Shown: piece by piece, positions 28,746 through 38,008 of the stretch | Layout: every line of letters begins with the position of its first letter | Numbering within the stretch: the stretch's first letter is position 1 | From: Bradyrhizobium sp. Rc3b | Lineage (GTDB): Bacteria; Pseudomonadota; Alphaproteobacteria; Rhizobiales; Xanthobacteraceae | Direction of reading: 5' to 3' | DNA length: 64,000 nucleotides | Assembly: GCF_900114915.1 (NCBI RefSeq) | Contig: NZ_FOUS01000006.1 | Coordinates: forward strand, 248,001-312,000 | Notes under the pieces: generated by a model | What the model saw: the letters and a program-made list of their open reading frames with translations, nothing else | Told to the model about the DNA's origin: nothing | Databases searched by the model: none | Program-made: the position numbers and the translations under genes

Positions 28746-30446
28746 ATGAATCTGGCGCGGTTCATTCGGCGGCAACTCCTCTCGCTATCCGGCGTCGGCC
28801 TCATGCTTGGCGCGCTGTCCTTCGCGGCTGCACTGACGCCGACGCTGATCCCCAGGAGCTATCTCACCCAAGGCGTCCTCGCCGGCGGCTGCTTTGCGAT
28901 CGGCTATTTCGCCGGCGTGCTGTGGCGGCGGCTGTGGCACTATCTCGAGCTGCCTGAGCCGTCGGCGCGCGCCAGATCGATTGCGAATGCGCTGGCGGCA
29001 GCCGCCTGCCTGCTCGTCGTCATCGTCTTTCTGTGGCGAGCAGCCGAATGGCAGAACTCGATCCGCGCCGTGATGAAGATGGCGCCGGTCGAGACCGCGC
29101 ATCCGCTCAAGGTCTGCATCATCGCCCTGATAACCTTCGTCGTGCTGCTGGTGCTGGGGCGGCTGTTCACGCTCCTCGCCCGCTTCCTCGCCGAGCATAC
29201 GAGGCGCGTCATTCCGCGGAAGCTCGCCAACGTCATCGGCGTGCTCGCCGCGGGCCTGCTGTTCTGGTCGATCGCCAGCAATGTCCTGATCAACGCGGCG
29301 TTTCGCGCACTCGACTCCTCCTTCCGCGAACTCGACGTCCTGCTCGAGCCCGAGCGGCCGCAGCCGACTGATCCCGGTCGGACCGGAAGCCTGGCATCAC
29401 TGGTGAAGTGGCAAGAGCTCGGGCGCATGGGGCGCCGCTTCATTGCCTCGGGTCCGAACGCAACCGAGATCAGCGCCGTCAGCGGAAGGCCGGCGCAGGA
29501 CCCGATCCGGGTCTATGTGGGCCTCGCCGGCGGCGCCACCGCGCAGGCGCGTGCCAGGCTTGCACTCGAGGAGCTCAAGCGCCAGCACGGTTTTGATCGC
29601 AAGATCCTGATCGTCGTCACGCCGACCGGCACCGGCTGGATCGACCCTGCTGCGATGGACACCGTCGAATATCTCCACCATGGCGACGTCGCCAGCGTCG
29701 CAATGCAGTACTCCTATCTCAACAGCCCGATGTCGCTGTTGTTTCAGCCCGAATACGGCGCGGAGGCGGCGCGCGCGCTGTTCGCGGAGATCTACGGCTA
29801 CTGGACGACGCTGCCGAAGGACAGGCGGCCGAAACTGTATCTGCACGGGCTCAGCCTTGGGGCCATGAATTCGGAGAAATCCGCGGAGCTGTTCGAGATG
29901 ATCGGCGATCCCATCGCCGGCGCGCTATGGAGCGGGGCGCCGTTCGAGAGCCGCTTCTGGCGCTCGATCACTGCGAACCGCAATCCGGGATCGCCGGCGT
30001 GGCTGCCGGAATTCCGCGACAACCGCTTCGTGCGCTTCATGAACCAGAACGGACCGACGGTCCCCGCAGACGCGCCGTGGGGTCCGATGCGCGTCGTCTA
30101 CCTGCAATATGCCAGCGACGCGATCACGTTCTTCGCTTATCGCGATGCCTACCAGGCCCCGGCCTGGATGAGCGCGCCGCGCGGGCCGGACGTGTCACCG
30201 GAGCTGCGTTGGTATCCGATCGTGACGATGCTCCAGCTCGCCCTCGACATGGCGGTTGCGACCAACACGCCGATGGGCTTTGGCCATGTCTACGCGCCCG
30301 AGCATTATGTCGATGCCTGGATCGCAGTGACCGATGTCCATGACTGGTCCGCCGGCGCGCTGGCGCAGCTCAAAGAGCAGCTTGCGGCGAAAGCGCGGAA
30401 GACGGGCGCGGGCAATGCCGACGACGATCCCGATCGCGGCGGCTAG
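28746..30446 (+). CDS. Membrane-anchored alpha/beta hydrolase (Abhydrolase_9 type)
   Basis: This 566-residue protein has four or five N-terminal transmembrane helices (about residues 15-185) and a C-terminal hydrolase domain at about 240-550. The nucleophile motif is GLSLGAMNSE with Ser370. The signatures PIRVYVGLAGG, RKILIVVTPTGTGWIDPAAM and VVYLQYASDAITFF fit the alpha/beta hydrolase family with its own N-terminal membrane domain (Pfam Abhydrolase_9_N plus Abhydrolase_9). The substrate is unknown; a lipid is plausible given the membrane anchor. GGGAGG lies 8 bases before the ATG. It follows the GAF kinase by 27 bases. Confidence 0.85.
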   Translation: MNLARFIRRQLLSLSGVGLMLGALSFAAALTPTLIPRSYLTQGVLAGGCFAIGYFAGVLWRRLWHYLELPEPSARARSIANALAAAACLLVVIVFLWRAAEWQNSIRAVMKMAPVETAHPLKVCIIALITFVVLLVLGRLFTLLARFLAEHTRRVIPRKLANVIGVLAAGLLFWSIASNVLINAAFRALDSSFRELDVLLEPERPQPTDPGRTGSLASLVKWQELGRMGRRFIASGPNATEISAVSGRPAQDPIRVYVGLAGGATAQARARLALEELKRQHGFDRKILIVVTPTGTGWIDPAAMDTVEYLHHGDVASVAMQYSYLNSPMSLLFQPEYGAEAARALFAEIYGYWTTLPKDRRPKLYLHGLSLGAMNSEKSAELFEMIGDPIAGALWSGAPFESRFWRSITANRNPGSPAWLPEFRDNRFVRFMNQNGPTVPADAPWGPMRVVYLQYASDAITFFAYRDAYQAPAWMSAPRGPDVSPELRWYPIVTMLQLALDMAVATNTPMGFGHVYAPEHYVDAWIAVTDVHDWSAGALAQLKEQLAAKARKTGAGNADDDPDRGG

Positions 30447-30548
30447 AGCATGATCCGGAAAAGTGCGCAGCGGTTTTCCGAAGAGATCATGCTTAAACAA
30501 CAACCTAAAGCGCGATGACGATTCATCCTCATCGCATCGCGCTTTAGG
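30447..30548. repeat. Two palindromes between convergent genes, possible bidirectional terminator
   Basis: The first palindrome pairs AGCATGATCCGGAAAA (30447-30462) with TTTTCCGAAGAGATCATGCT (30474-30493), with small mismatches. The second is a perfect 14-bp inverted repeat, CCTAAAGCGCGATG (30504-30517) with CATCGCGCTTTAGG (30535-30548). Both resemble common intergenic elements of rhizobia that I recall. They fill the gap between the hydrolase stop and the MFS stop, so they are well placed to end transcription from both sides. Confidence 0.65.
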
Positions 30549-30551
30549 CGC

Positions 30552-32135
30552 CTACTCCGCCATCTCCACCGGCTGCGCCGTGGCGGGACCGGCCAGCGGC
30601 CGCTCCTCCATCGCGATCAGGCACAGCGCGGCGATGGTCATCAACGCCGTGGCGGCGCCGAACACGTAGCGGAAGGCGTGGCGCATGTCGTCAGCGGGGA
30701 TAGCGACGGCGCCTGCGGCGTGGTGCTCGCCGGCGAGCGGCACGTCGATGCCGAGCGCGATCAGCAGGATCGCGGCGAACGCGGCGACCGTGAACGAGGA
30801 CATCAGCGAGCGGAAGAAGTTCATCGCGCCGGTGATGGTGCCGACCTGCGGGCGCGCCACCGAGTTCTGCAGCGAGACGACGCACACCGGGAAGGTGGTG
30901 CCGAGCCCGAGCGCGAATGCCGCCATCAGTGTCAGCAAGCCCCACAGCGGCAGGGTGGTGAGCGTGAGGCCGAGGCCGCACAGCGCGGCCCAGGAGGTGC
31001 CGATGATCGCGACGCGCTTGTAGTGCTTGGCACGGGCCATGGTGCGGCCGGCGACGGCCGCGCCGACGGTCGAGACCGCCGCGAGCGGGATCAGCGCGAG
31101 GCCGGCCTCGCTTGCGCTCAAATGGTAGACCGACTCGTAATACAGCGGCAGCTGCACGGTGAGGCCGGTGATCGCCCCGAGCCCGCAGCCGCCGGCGGTC
31201 AGCGCGAACGGCGCCACCGATCCAGTCAGCAGCTTCAATGGCAGGAACGGCTCGTCGGCCCGCCGGGCGTGCCAGACGAAGCTGACCGCGAGCGCGACGG
31301 CGCCGCCCACCATCGCCAGCACGGTCGGCGACAGCCAGGGGTAGCGCGAACCGCCCCAGGTCAGCACCAGCATGAAGACGACGGCGGAGGCCATCAACAG
31401 CACGCCGCCAAGCCAGTCGACCTTGCGCTTGCGGTGGAACACCGGGATCTTCTTCATCTTCGGCAGCAGCATCACGATCGCCGCAGCCGCGAGCGGCAGG
31501 TTGATCCAGAAGATCATCGACCAGTGCAGATGCTCGGCGAACACGCCGCCGATGACCGGGCCCAAAATGCCGCCAACCATCCAGACGCTGGAGAAATAGG
31601 CCTGGTACTGGCCGCGCTCGCGCGGGGAGACGACGTCCGAGATCACGGTCTGCACGACCGGCATGATGCCGCCGCCGCCGAGCCCCTGAAGGCCGCGCGC
31701 CAGGATCAGCATCGGCATGTTCGGTGCGATCGCGCACAGCACCGAGCCCGCCACGAACAGGCTGAGCGAGATGATGATCATGACGCGGCGGCCGTAGATG
31801 TCGCTGAGCGTGCCGAACACCGGCGCCACCGCCGTTGAAGCGAGCAGATACGCGGTGATGACCCAGGAGAGATTGGAGACGTCCTGGAACTGGCGCCCGA
31901 TGGTCGGCAGCGCGGTCGCCACGATGGTCTGGTCGAGCGCCGCCAGGAACATCGTCAGCATCAAGCTGATGACGATGGTGCGGACCTCGTCCTGCGACAG
32001 CGGCACCGGCGGCGCGATGGAGGGCGCGTCATCGACGCTGATGACTTCGCTCGGAAGCCGGGACAGCTCCTCGGCGATATCGTCAGGCAAAGTCTGGATG
32101 TCGGCAGAACTGCTCTGCCGGTCGAACTTGTTCAT
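30552..32135 (-). CDS. DHA2-family MFS drug efflux transporter
   Basis: This 527-residue transporter has a soluble N-terminal stretch (about 45 residues) and about fourteen transmembrane helices, the DHA2 (EmrB/QacA) topology. The DHA2 motif around DQTIVATALPTIGRQF is at about 70-85, the loop 2-3 motif GTLSDIYGRR follows, and motif C-like glycines occur in GPVIGGVFAEH. It would exchange protons for hydrophobic compounds across the inner membrane. No membrane-fusion partner (EmrA-like) is adjacent. The ATG opening MNKFDRQ was chosen; the frame is open 12 codons upstream. Confidence 0.9.
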   Translation of the reverse strand: MNKFDRQSSSADIQTLPDDIAEELSRLPSEVISVDDAPSIAPPVPLSQDEVRTIVISLMLTMFLAALDQTIVATALPTIGRQFQDVSNLSWVITAYLLASTAVAPVFGTLSDIYGRRVMIIISLSLFVAGSVLCAIAPNMPMLILARGLQGLGGGGIMPVVQTVISDVVSPRERGQYQAYFSSVWMVGGILGPVIGGVFAEHLHWSMIFWINLPLAAAAIVMLLPKMKKIPVFHRKRKVDWLGGVLLMASAVVFMLVLTWGGSRYPWLSPTVLAMVGGAVALAVSFVWHARRADEPFLPLKLLTGSVAPFALTAGGCGLGAITGLTVQLPLYYESVYHLSASEAGLALIPLAAVSTVGAAVAGRTMARAKHYKRVAIIGTSWAALCGLGLTLTTLPLWGLLTLMAAFALGLGTTFPVCVVSLQNSVARPQVGTITGAMNFFRSLMSSFTVAAFAAILLIALGIDVPLAGEHHAAGAVAIPADDMRHAFRYVFGAATALMTIAALCLIAMEERPLAGPATAQPVEMAE

Positions 32136-32298
32136 CTCGCTCGGACGTCGTGGGGCGGCGCAACGCCGCAAAGGATTCGTTCTATGCAGCCCAATGTAGA
32201 CAGCAAAGTTTGTCCCAGGCAGACGCCGCGGCGCATGGGTGCATCCCGCCCCCGGGCCATCCCGAAGACGTGATCACCGCGCAAGACCTGACGACGGT

Positions 32299-32814
32299 TC
32301 AGTCCTTCGGACGTCGCTTCAGGCGGGCCCGTTTCGGCAGCAGGGCCGGCCATTGCACGATGTGGTCCTCGAGCTCCTCGTCCGGGATCTCGTCCTCGCT
32401 GCCTTCGACCCGGCCGCGCACGGAGACGCCGGCGTCATGCACGGTGTTGGGATCACCGGAGACCAGCGGATGCCACCAATAGAGATCGCGCCCCTCGGCG
32501 ACGAGCTTGTAGCCGCAGCTCGGCGGCAGCCAGTTCAGGGTGCGGACATTGGCCGGGGTTAGGCGGACGCAGTCAGGAACCTTGTCGGAGCGATTCGGAT
32601 AGTCCTTGCAGGCACAGCTCATCCCATCGAGCAGCTTGCAGCCGATATGGGTGAAATAGATCTGCCCGGTGTCCTCGTCCTCGAGCTTGTTCAGGCAGCA
32701 GCGCCCGCAGCCGTCGCACAGGCTTTCCCATTCGCCCGCCGACATCTCTTCCAACGTCTTGGTTTTCCAGAAGAATCCTTCCTGGCCTGAAGGTCGTTTG
32801 GGAACTGCGGTCAT
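32299..32814 (-). CDS. YcgN family cysteine-cluster protein
   Basis: This 171-residue protein belongs to the UPF0260/YcgN family. Nine cysteines are seen, with the N-terminal cluster CDGCGRCC (Cys33, 36, 39, 40), then Cys59, 67, 69, 82 and 100, a pattern for binding zinc or an iron-sulfur cluster. Other family stretches are GQIYFTHIGCKLLD and LPPSCGYKLVAEGRDLYWWH. It is soluble and probably cytoplasmic; its role is not established. It is followed at a distance by the MFS gene on the same strand. Confidence 0.9.
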   Translation of the reverse strand: MTAVPKRPSGQEGFFWKTKTLEEMSAGEWESLCDGCGRCCLNKLEDEDTGQIYFTHIGCKLLDGMSCACKDYPNRSDKVPDCVRLTPANVRTLNWLPPSCGYKLVAEGRDLYWWHPLVSGDPNTVHDAGVSVRGRVEGSEDEIPDEELEDHIVQWPALLPKRARLKRRPKD

Positions 32815-33108
32815 GCGCCTCAACAAAGGTTCGAAAGAGCTACGGCTTAAGCCATCTAGGGCGTGCGGCCGGGGTGGTGCAAGCAAGGCGCCTTTGAGGC
32901 CCGTAATGACCCGGGGTCAATTAGGCCTGTTGTTCAAAATCGCGAGCCTGACCATTGGTTTATGGGCCCCGCTCGGCTAGAAGGAACAGCAAGTCCCTCG
33001 GATGCTGGCCGGGCGCCTTGGGTTTGCCGCAACATTCCCTCAAGACGTCTCGATGCCGCCCCCGGCCGGGTGCTTGAACGCTTTCGAACCAAGCCTCAAG
33101 GGTTCTAG

Positions 33109-35397
33109 GTGCGCCAGATCATACCACCGCATTGGAAGCAGAAGGTCCGGAATTTCTTCCTGGACCTTGATGCGCGCATCGACTCCTCGCTGTTCTCCTC
33201 GGCCAAGGGCATCCGCGAGCTCTACGAGCGCTACTCGACCTTCATGGACCGCTTCTATGTCGGACGCTGGAAGCGCTGGGTGTTCATCGAGCCGCTGTCG
33301 GAGGCAGCAACCCTCGGCCTCGGCGGCCTGGTGGTGATGCTCACCCTCGCCATCCCCGCCTTCCGCGAGACCGCGGACGAGGACTGGCTGAAGAAATCCG
33401 ATCTCGCCGTGAGCTTCCTCGACCGCTACGGCAACCCGATCGGCAGCCGCGGCATCAAGCACAACGACTCGATCCCGCTGGAAGACTTTCCGGACGTGCT
33501 GATCAAAGCGACGCTGGCGACCGAGGACCGCCGCTTCTACGAGCATTTCGGCATCGATATCGCCGGCACCGCGCGCGCACTCGTCACCAACGCGCAAGCC
33601 GGCGGCGTCCGCCAGGGCGGCTCGTCGATTACCCAGCAGCTCGCCAAGAACCTGTTCCTCAGCAACGAGCGCACCATCGAGCGCAAGGTCAACGAGGCCT
33701 TCCTCGCGGTCTGGCTGGAATGGCGCCTGACCAAAAACGAGATCCTCAAGCTCTATCTCGATCGCGCCTATATGGGCGGCGGCACCTTCGGCGTCGACGG
33801 CGCGGCGCATTTCTACTTCAACAAATCCGCGCGCGACGTGACGCTGGCCGAAGCCGCGATGCTCGCCGGCCTGTTCAAGGCCCCGACGAAATACGCACCG
33901 CACATCAACCTGCCCGCCGCCCGCGCCCGCGCCAACGTCGTGCTCGACAACCTCGTCGATGCCGGCTTCATGACCGAGGGCCAGGTGTTCGGCGCCCGCC
34001 GCAATCCGGCCTTCGCGGTCGATCGCCGCGACGAGGCCTCGCCGAACTACTATCTCGACTACGCCTTCGACGAGATGCGCAAGCTGGTCGAGACCTTCCC
34101 GAAGTCGTACACCGAGCGCGTCTTCGTGGTGCGCCTCGCCATCGACACCAACGTGCAGAAGGCCGCCGAAGACGCGGTCGAGAACCAGCTGCGCCAGTTC
34201 GGCCGCGATTATCACGCGACGCAAGCGGCGACCGTGGTGTCCGATCTCGACGGCGGCATTCGTGCCATGGTCGGTGGCCGCGACTACGGCGCCAGCCAGT
34301 TCAACCGCGCCACCGACGCCTATCGCCAACCGGGCTCCTCGTTCAAGCCCTACGTCTACACCACCGCGCTGCTGAACGGGTTCACGCCGAACTCGATCGT
34401 GGTCGACGGCCCGGTCTGCATCGGCAATTGGTGCCCTCAGAACTATGGCCATTCGTATTCCGGCTCGGTGACGCTGACGCAGGCGATCACGCGCTCGATC
34501 AACGTGGTGCCGGTGAAGCTGTCGATCGCGATCGGCCAGAAGGAGCAGCCGAAGGCGCCGAACCCGGCCAAGATCGGCCGCGCCAAGATCGTCGAGGTCG
34601 CGCGCCGCTTCGGCCTCAAGGCGCCGCTGCCCGACACGCCGTCGCTGCCGATCGGCTCGGACGAAGTCACCGTGCTCGAGCACGCGGTCGCCTACGCGAC
34701 CTTCCCCAACCGCGGCAAGGCGGTGACGCCGCATTCGGTGCTCGAAGTGCGCACCGGCGCCGGCGACCTCGTCTGGCGCTGGGACCGCGACGGCCCGAAG
34801 CCGCGGCAGGCGATCCCCGCCTCCGTTGCCGCCGACATGGCCGGCATGATGAGCCACGTCGTCAGCGAAGGCACCGCGCGCCGCGCCGCGCTCGACGGCA
34901 TTCCGACCGCGGGCAAGACCGGCACGACCAATGCGTATCGCGACGCCTGGTTCGTCGGCTACACTGGTAATTTCACCTGCGCGGTCTGGTACGGCAACGA
35001 CGACTACTCGCCGACCAACCGCATGACCGGCGGCTCGCTGCCGGCGCAGACCTGGCACGACATCATGCTCGCGGCGCATCAGGGCGTCGAGGTCCGGGAA
35101 ATCCCCGGCATCGGCATGGGCCAGAAGCTGCCGCCGCAGCACGTGAGCAACGCGCAGGCCAATGCGGCGCCGAAGGTGCTGGAGACCAAGCCGGGTCCTC
35201 CGCCGGTGCTGACCAAGCGCGGCGCCGACATTTTGGTGCGGGTCGAGAAGCTGCTGGATGACGCCGCCAAGACGGCAAAGAAATCGGCGGATGCCGACAC
35301 CAAGGCGGCCAGGCCGCCCTCGGCGACGAGCGCGCTCGCCTTCCCGCAGAACTATGCGGAAGAGAATGCCAACGCCTCCGCCCCGCGCAAGAACTGA
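33109..35397 (+). CDS. mrcA: Penicillin-binding protein 1A-type bifunctional peptidoglycan synthase
   Basis: This 762-residue class A PBP polymerises and crosslinks peptidoglycan. It has a cytoplasmic N terminus, one transmembrane helix at about 66-85, a GT51 glycosyltransferase domain at about 110-290 (catalytic Glu139 in ATEDRRFYEHFG and the QGGSSITQQLAKNLFLS motif), and a transpeptidase domain at about 370-640 (Ser410 of SSFK, the TRSIN motif, and Lys603 of KTGTT). The C-terminal tail is Lys/Ala-rich. The start is GTG, without a strong ribosome binding site. Two small DUF proteins follow within 10 bases, so they are probably cotranscribed. Confidence 0.92.
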   Translation: MRQIIPPHWKQKVRNFFLDLDARIDSSLFSSAKGIRELYERYSTFMDRFYVGRWKRWVFIEPLSEAATLGLGGLVVMLTLAIPAFRETADEDWLKKSDLAVSFLDRYGNPIGSRGIKHNDSIPLEDFPDVLIKATLATEDRRFYEHFGIDIAGTARALVTNAQAGGVRQGGSSITQQLAKNLFLSNERTIERKVNEAFLAVWLEWRLTKNEILKLYLDRAYMGGGTFGVDGAAHFYFNKSARDVTLAEAAMLAGLFKAPTKYAPHINLPAARARANVVLDNLVDAGFMTEGQVFGARRNPAFAVDRRDEASPNYYLDYAFDEMRKLVETFPKSYTERVFVVRLAIDTNVQKAAEDAVENQLRQFGRDYHATQAATVVSDLDGGIRAMVGGRDYGASQFNRATDAYRQPGSSFKPYVYTTALLNGFTPNSIVVDGPVCIGNWCPQNYGHSYSGSVTLTQAITRSINVVPVKLSIAIGQKEQPKAPNPAKIGRAKIVEVARRFGLKAPLPDTPSLPIGSDEVTVLEHAVAYATFPNRGKAVTPHSVLEVRTGAGDLVWRWDRDGPKPRQAIPASVAADMAGMMSHVVSEGTARRAALDGIPTAGKTGTTNAYRDAWFVGYTGNFTCAVWYGNDDYSPTNRMTGGSLPAQTWHDIMLAAHQGVEVREIPGIGMGQKLPPQHVSNAQANAAPKVLETKPGPPPVLTKRGADILVRVEKLLDDAAKTAKKSADADTKAARPPSATSALAFPQNYAEENANASAPRKN

Positions 35398-35406
35398 TCG
35401 AAACAA

Positions 35407-35985
35407 GTGCGGCTGATCCTGATCACATTGACGGCCCTTCTGCTCGCGACGGTGGTGGGCCTCGGCGCAACCTGGATGACGACGACGCGCGGCACCGAGA
35501 TCGGCGCGCTGACCATCGGCGCCTGGACCGCGCGGCCGCGCACCGGCACCGCCGACGTCGATCCCTATTCGCGTGCCACCATCGTGCGCAACGGCGAGCT
35601 GCCGATCGGCACCGGCGACGGCGTCGCCTTCACCGCGACCACCGACGACAAGAAGAAGGCGCTCGACGGCCGCTGCGACGTAATCGTCTCCGGCGTGACG
35701 CCGCCGGCGCGGTTCTGGACGCTGACGCTGTACGACCGCAAAGGCCACCTCGTCGCCAACTCGCTGGCCCGCTACGGCTTCACCAGCCAGGAGATCGTGC
35801 GCCAGTCCGACGGCTCGTTCGAGATCCGCATCGCTTCGCGCTCGCGCGCCGGCAACTGGCTGCCGACCGGCGGCATCGAGCGCTACGCGCTGATGCTGCG
35901 CCTCTACGACACCCCGGTCGGCGTTGCGACGCGCACCCAGCGCGATGCGCCGATGCCGACGATTTCGACGGTGGGCTGCTCATGA
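35407..35985 (+). CDS. DUF1214 membrane-anchored protein
   Basis: This 192-residue protein has an N-terminal signal anchor (about residues 3-24) and a DUF1214 domain. Conserved stretches are WTARPRTGTADVDPYSRA, FWTLTLYDRKG and NWLPTGG. DUF1214 is usually fused behind DUF1254 in one long protein; here the two are separate genes in the opposite order. It starts with GTG nine bases after the PBP1A gene and overlaps the DUF1254 gene by four bases. Its envelope location and linkage to PBP1A suggest a cell-wall-related role, an inference only. Confidence 0.85.
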   Translation: MRLILITLTALLLATVVGLGATWMTTTRGTEIGALTIGAWTARPRTGTADVDPYSRATIVRNGELPIGTGDGVAFTATTDDKKKALDGRCDVIVSGVTPPARFWTLTLYDRKGHLVANSLARYGFTSQEIVRQSDGSFEIRIASRSRAGNWLPTGGIERYALMLRLYDTPVGVATRTQRDAPMPTISTVGCS

Positions 35986-36566
35986 TCCGCCTCTTGTTCA
36001 CCGTCGTTGCCGGCGTGGTGCTGGGCCTCGTGGTCCACCTCGTCAGCGTGCTGGCGCTGCCGCGGATCGCGACGCAGGATGCCTATTCGCGGCTGACGCC
36101 GATGACGAAGCTCAACGGCGTCAGCCAGCTTCCCCTCGCCGATCCCAACACTTCACCGATGCCGTTCATGGACCCGGCCTTCGCGCTGGCGATCTGCCGC
36201 TACGACCTCACAAGCGGGCCGATCAAGCTGACGGTGCCGGTGAGCCAGGCCTACACCTCGGTGTCGTTCTACACCCGCAACGAGATCGCCTATTACGCCA
36301 TCAACGACCGCTCGGCCGGCCGCAAGGTGATCGAGCTCGACCTGATGACGGAAGCGCAGCACAACGAGCTGCCCGAGGACGAAGAGGTCACTGCGGCCGA
36401 CCGCCTGATCATCGACTCCCCCAGCACAACCGGCCTGATCGTGATGAAAGCGCTCGCCCCCGAGCCCGGCCTGATGCCGCAAGCGCAGGCGACGCTTGCA
36501 GCCGCGAGCTGCGGCCCGCAGACCGAACAGCCCGCCAAGGCCGAGGCCCCGCGCGGCCGGCGCTGA
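35982..36566 (+). CDS. DUF1254 membrane-anchored protein
   Basis: This 194-residue protein has an N-terminal transmembrane segment (about residues 2-24) and a short DUF1254 domain (RIATQDAYSRLTPM, PFMDPAFALAICRYDL, VSFYTRNEIAYYAIND). It is translationally coupled to the DUF1214 gene by an ATGA overlap. Its last codons (KAEAPRGRR and stop) together with about 60 downstream bases recur at 43395-43484, so its 3' end marks one edge of the low-GC mosaic region. Confidence 0.85.
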   Translation: MIRLLFTVVAGVVLGLVVHLVSVLALPRIATQDAYSRLTPMTKLNGVSQLPLADPNTSPMPFMDPAFALAICRYDLTSGPIKLTVPVSQAYTSVSFYTRNEIAYYAINDRSAGRKVIELDLMTEAQHNELPEDEEVTAADRLIIDSPSTTGLIVMKALAPEPGLMPQAQATLAAASCGPQTEQPAKAEAPRGRR

Positions 36567-36627
36567 GCGCGGCTGGTTAGGTGGCCCTCAAAACAAAAAG
36601 CTGAAAAACAACCCCATGCACAGTAGC
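36536..36627. repeat. Left copy of a ~90-bp direct repeat spanning the DUF1254 3' end
   Basis: This 92-base stretch begins CAAGGCCGAGGC inside the DUF1254 coding end and finishes ACAACCCCATGCACAGTAGC. The copy at 43395-43484 is in the same orientation, with roughly 80-85 percent identity by eye. The last 20 bases are identical. It lies at the left edge of the 36.6-43.5 kb mosaic. The ACCCCATGCACAGTAGC tail may itself be a dispersed element. Confidence 0.7.
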
Positions 36628-36782
36628 GGGGACGTTGAGATCATTGGGCTTGTGCGTGGGCTCCTAAGCGCGCCCGGCGCCCAAATGTCGGCTCAGCGTC
36701 CAACAGCGGCGCGAAAGTGGCCGCGACTGAACTTCGCTTTTGGGGCCAACAAGAAACTCGTGCATCGCAGCAAATAGGATCT

Positions 36783-37763
36783 CTATTCGATCACCTCATC
36801 AGCGCGAAGCAGTAATGAGGTCGGCACGCTGAGGCCGAGTGCTCTGGCAGTCTTCATGTTGATCACGAACTCGAATTTAGTCGGCTGCTCTACCGGCAGA
36901 TCGGACGGTTTGGCGCCTTTAAGTATCCTATCGACGTAGCCGCCTGCACGGCGGAACAGATCGGCGATATCGGGCCCGTAGACGATCAATCCCCCATTGG
37001 CGAATTGTCGGGAGAAATGAACAGCAGGCAGATGATGTTTCGCCGCGAGCGCGACGACTCGGGGGGCCTCGACAACGGTCAGAGTATCACCAAAAACAAT
37101 GATAGCATCAGCGCGCTGGGCGGCAGCCGAGGCAAAGGCCACATCAAGCTCCTCGGCCGTGATCGCCTGAACTATCGGCAGAGCCACACCCAGGTTGCGG
37201 GCCGTACTGGGTACCTCGTCGGCTAACAACAGCCTATGCATCGGGTTGCCTGGATTGGCCAGGATTGCAAACCGCGAGGCACCAGGCACCAGTTCCCGCA
37301 GGATTTCTATTCGTTTTGCGACAAAATCCCCCGGCACGTAAGTCGCAAGTCCCGTTATGTTGCCGCCGGGACGCGCTAGGCTTTGCACGAGGCCAAGTCC
37401 CACAGGGTCAGCCACAGCTACGAATACGATGGGAATGGTAGCAGTTGCCGATTTCAGGGCCTTGGTTGCCTGCGGTGCCGCGACGATGAGCACATCGGGA
37501 CTGAGGGCAATCAGATCGGCAACTGAAGCGGGCAGTCGATCCGGAGGTTGGGAAAAACGATAATCGATAATCAGATTTCTTCCGTCTATCCAACCGTGGT
37601 TTCGCAGCCCATCAAACAACGCCAGTTCGGTTTGATTGAGCGTCCGCGCGCTTCCGTCACCTACAGCGAGAAAGCCAAGTCGATAGCGTCTGCTCTGCGC
37701 CCGCAAACCCCGTGACGAAACGAGTAACGCCGCAGCGGCCGCTATGAACTCCCGCCGCTTCAT
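36783..37763 (-). CDS. ABC transporter substrate-binding protein (ABC_sub_bind type), copy 1
   Basis: This 326-residue periplasmic binding protein has a leader with a twin-arginine-like start (MKRREFIAAAAALLVSSRGL) and the ABC_sub_bind fold: YRLGFLAVGDG, DRLPASVADLIALSPDVLI, PIVFVAVADPVGLGLVQSL and C-terminal LLLRADEVIE. No permease or ATPase gene accompanies it, which is common for this family in Bradyrhizobium. It is about 35-40 percent similar by eye to the next gene and in tandem with it. GC is visibly lower than that of the flanking genes. The ligand is unknown. Confidence 0.85.
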   Translation of the reverse strand: MKRREFIAAAAALLVSSRGLRAQSRRYRLGFLAVGDGSARTLNQTELALFDGLRNHGWIDGRNLIIDYRFSQPPDRLPASVADLIALSPDVLIVAAPQATKALKSATATIPIVFVAVADPVGLGLVQSLARPGGNITGLATYVPGDFVAKRIEILRELVPGASRFAILANPGNPMHRLLLADEVPSTARNLGVALPIVQAITAEELDVAFASAAAQRADAIIVFGDTLTVVEAPRVVALAAKHHLPAVHFSRQFANGGLIVYGPDIADLFRRAGGYVDRILKGAKPSDLPVEQPTKFEFVINMKTARALGLSVPTSLLLRADEVIE

Positions 37764-37769
37764 TCGACC

Positions 37770-38008
37770 CTCATCACAACTTGAGGACGACGCGGTGCAG
37801 TATATCAGTTCTCGACAGAGGTGGCACTTGGTGAGTGCAATATTGCATCGCAAAGCGGCGCGAAGATATGCCCGCAATGGGTCAAAGGCTGCCTTCGGCA
37901 GCCAGAAGACCTTGGTCGGGTCACCTCTATGAAGCGGACATCGACGCAGCTCTGGGCTGAGATCAGCAACGGCCACAAGCTGACTCGTGCACCGCAGCAA
38001 CAACTCCC
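37770..38008. repeat. Degenerate intergenic repeat between the two binding-protein genes
   Basis: The stretch around 37880-37960 (CCAATGGGTC at 37873-ff, TTGGTCGGGTCACCT at 37912-37926, GAAGCGGACATCGACGCAGC at 37931-37950) resembles a rhizobial repeat that is often mis-called as short proteins. A related stretch, CTTGGTCGGGTCACCT, recurs at 43272-43287, and a partial GGGTCACC recurs near 39090. It separates binding-protein copies, so it may have served as a recombination site. Confidence 0.5.

Noticed and set aside
33040..35748. A 902-residue minus-strand frame opposite PBP1A
   Set aside because: It covers a gene with complete GT51 and transpeptidase motifs; it is a GC-driven shadow.
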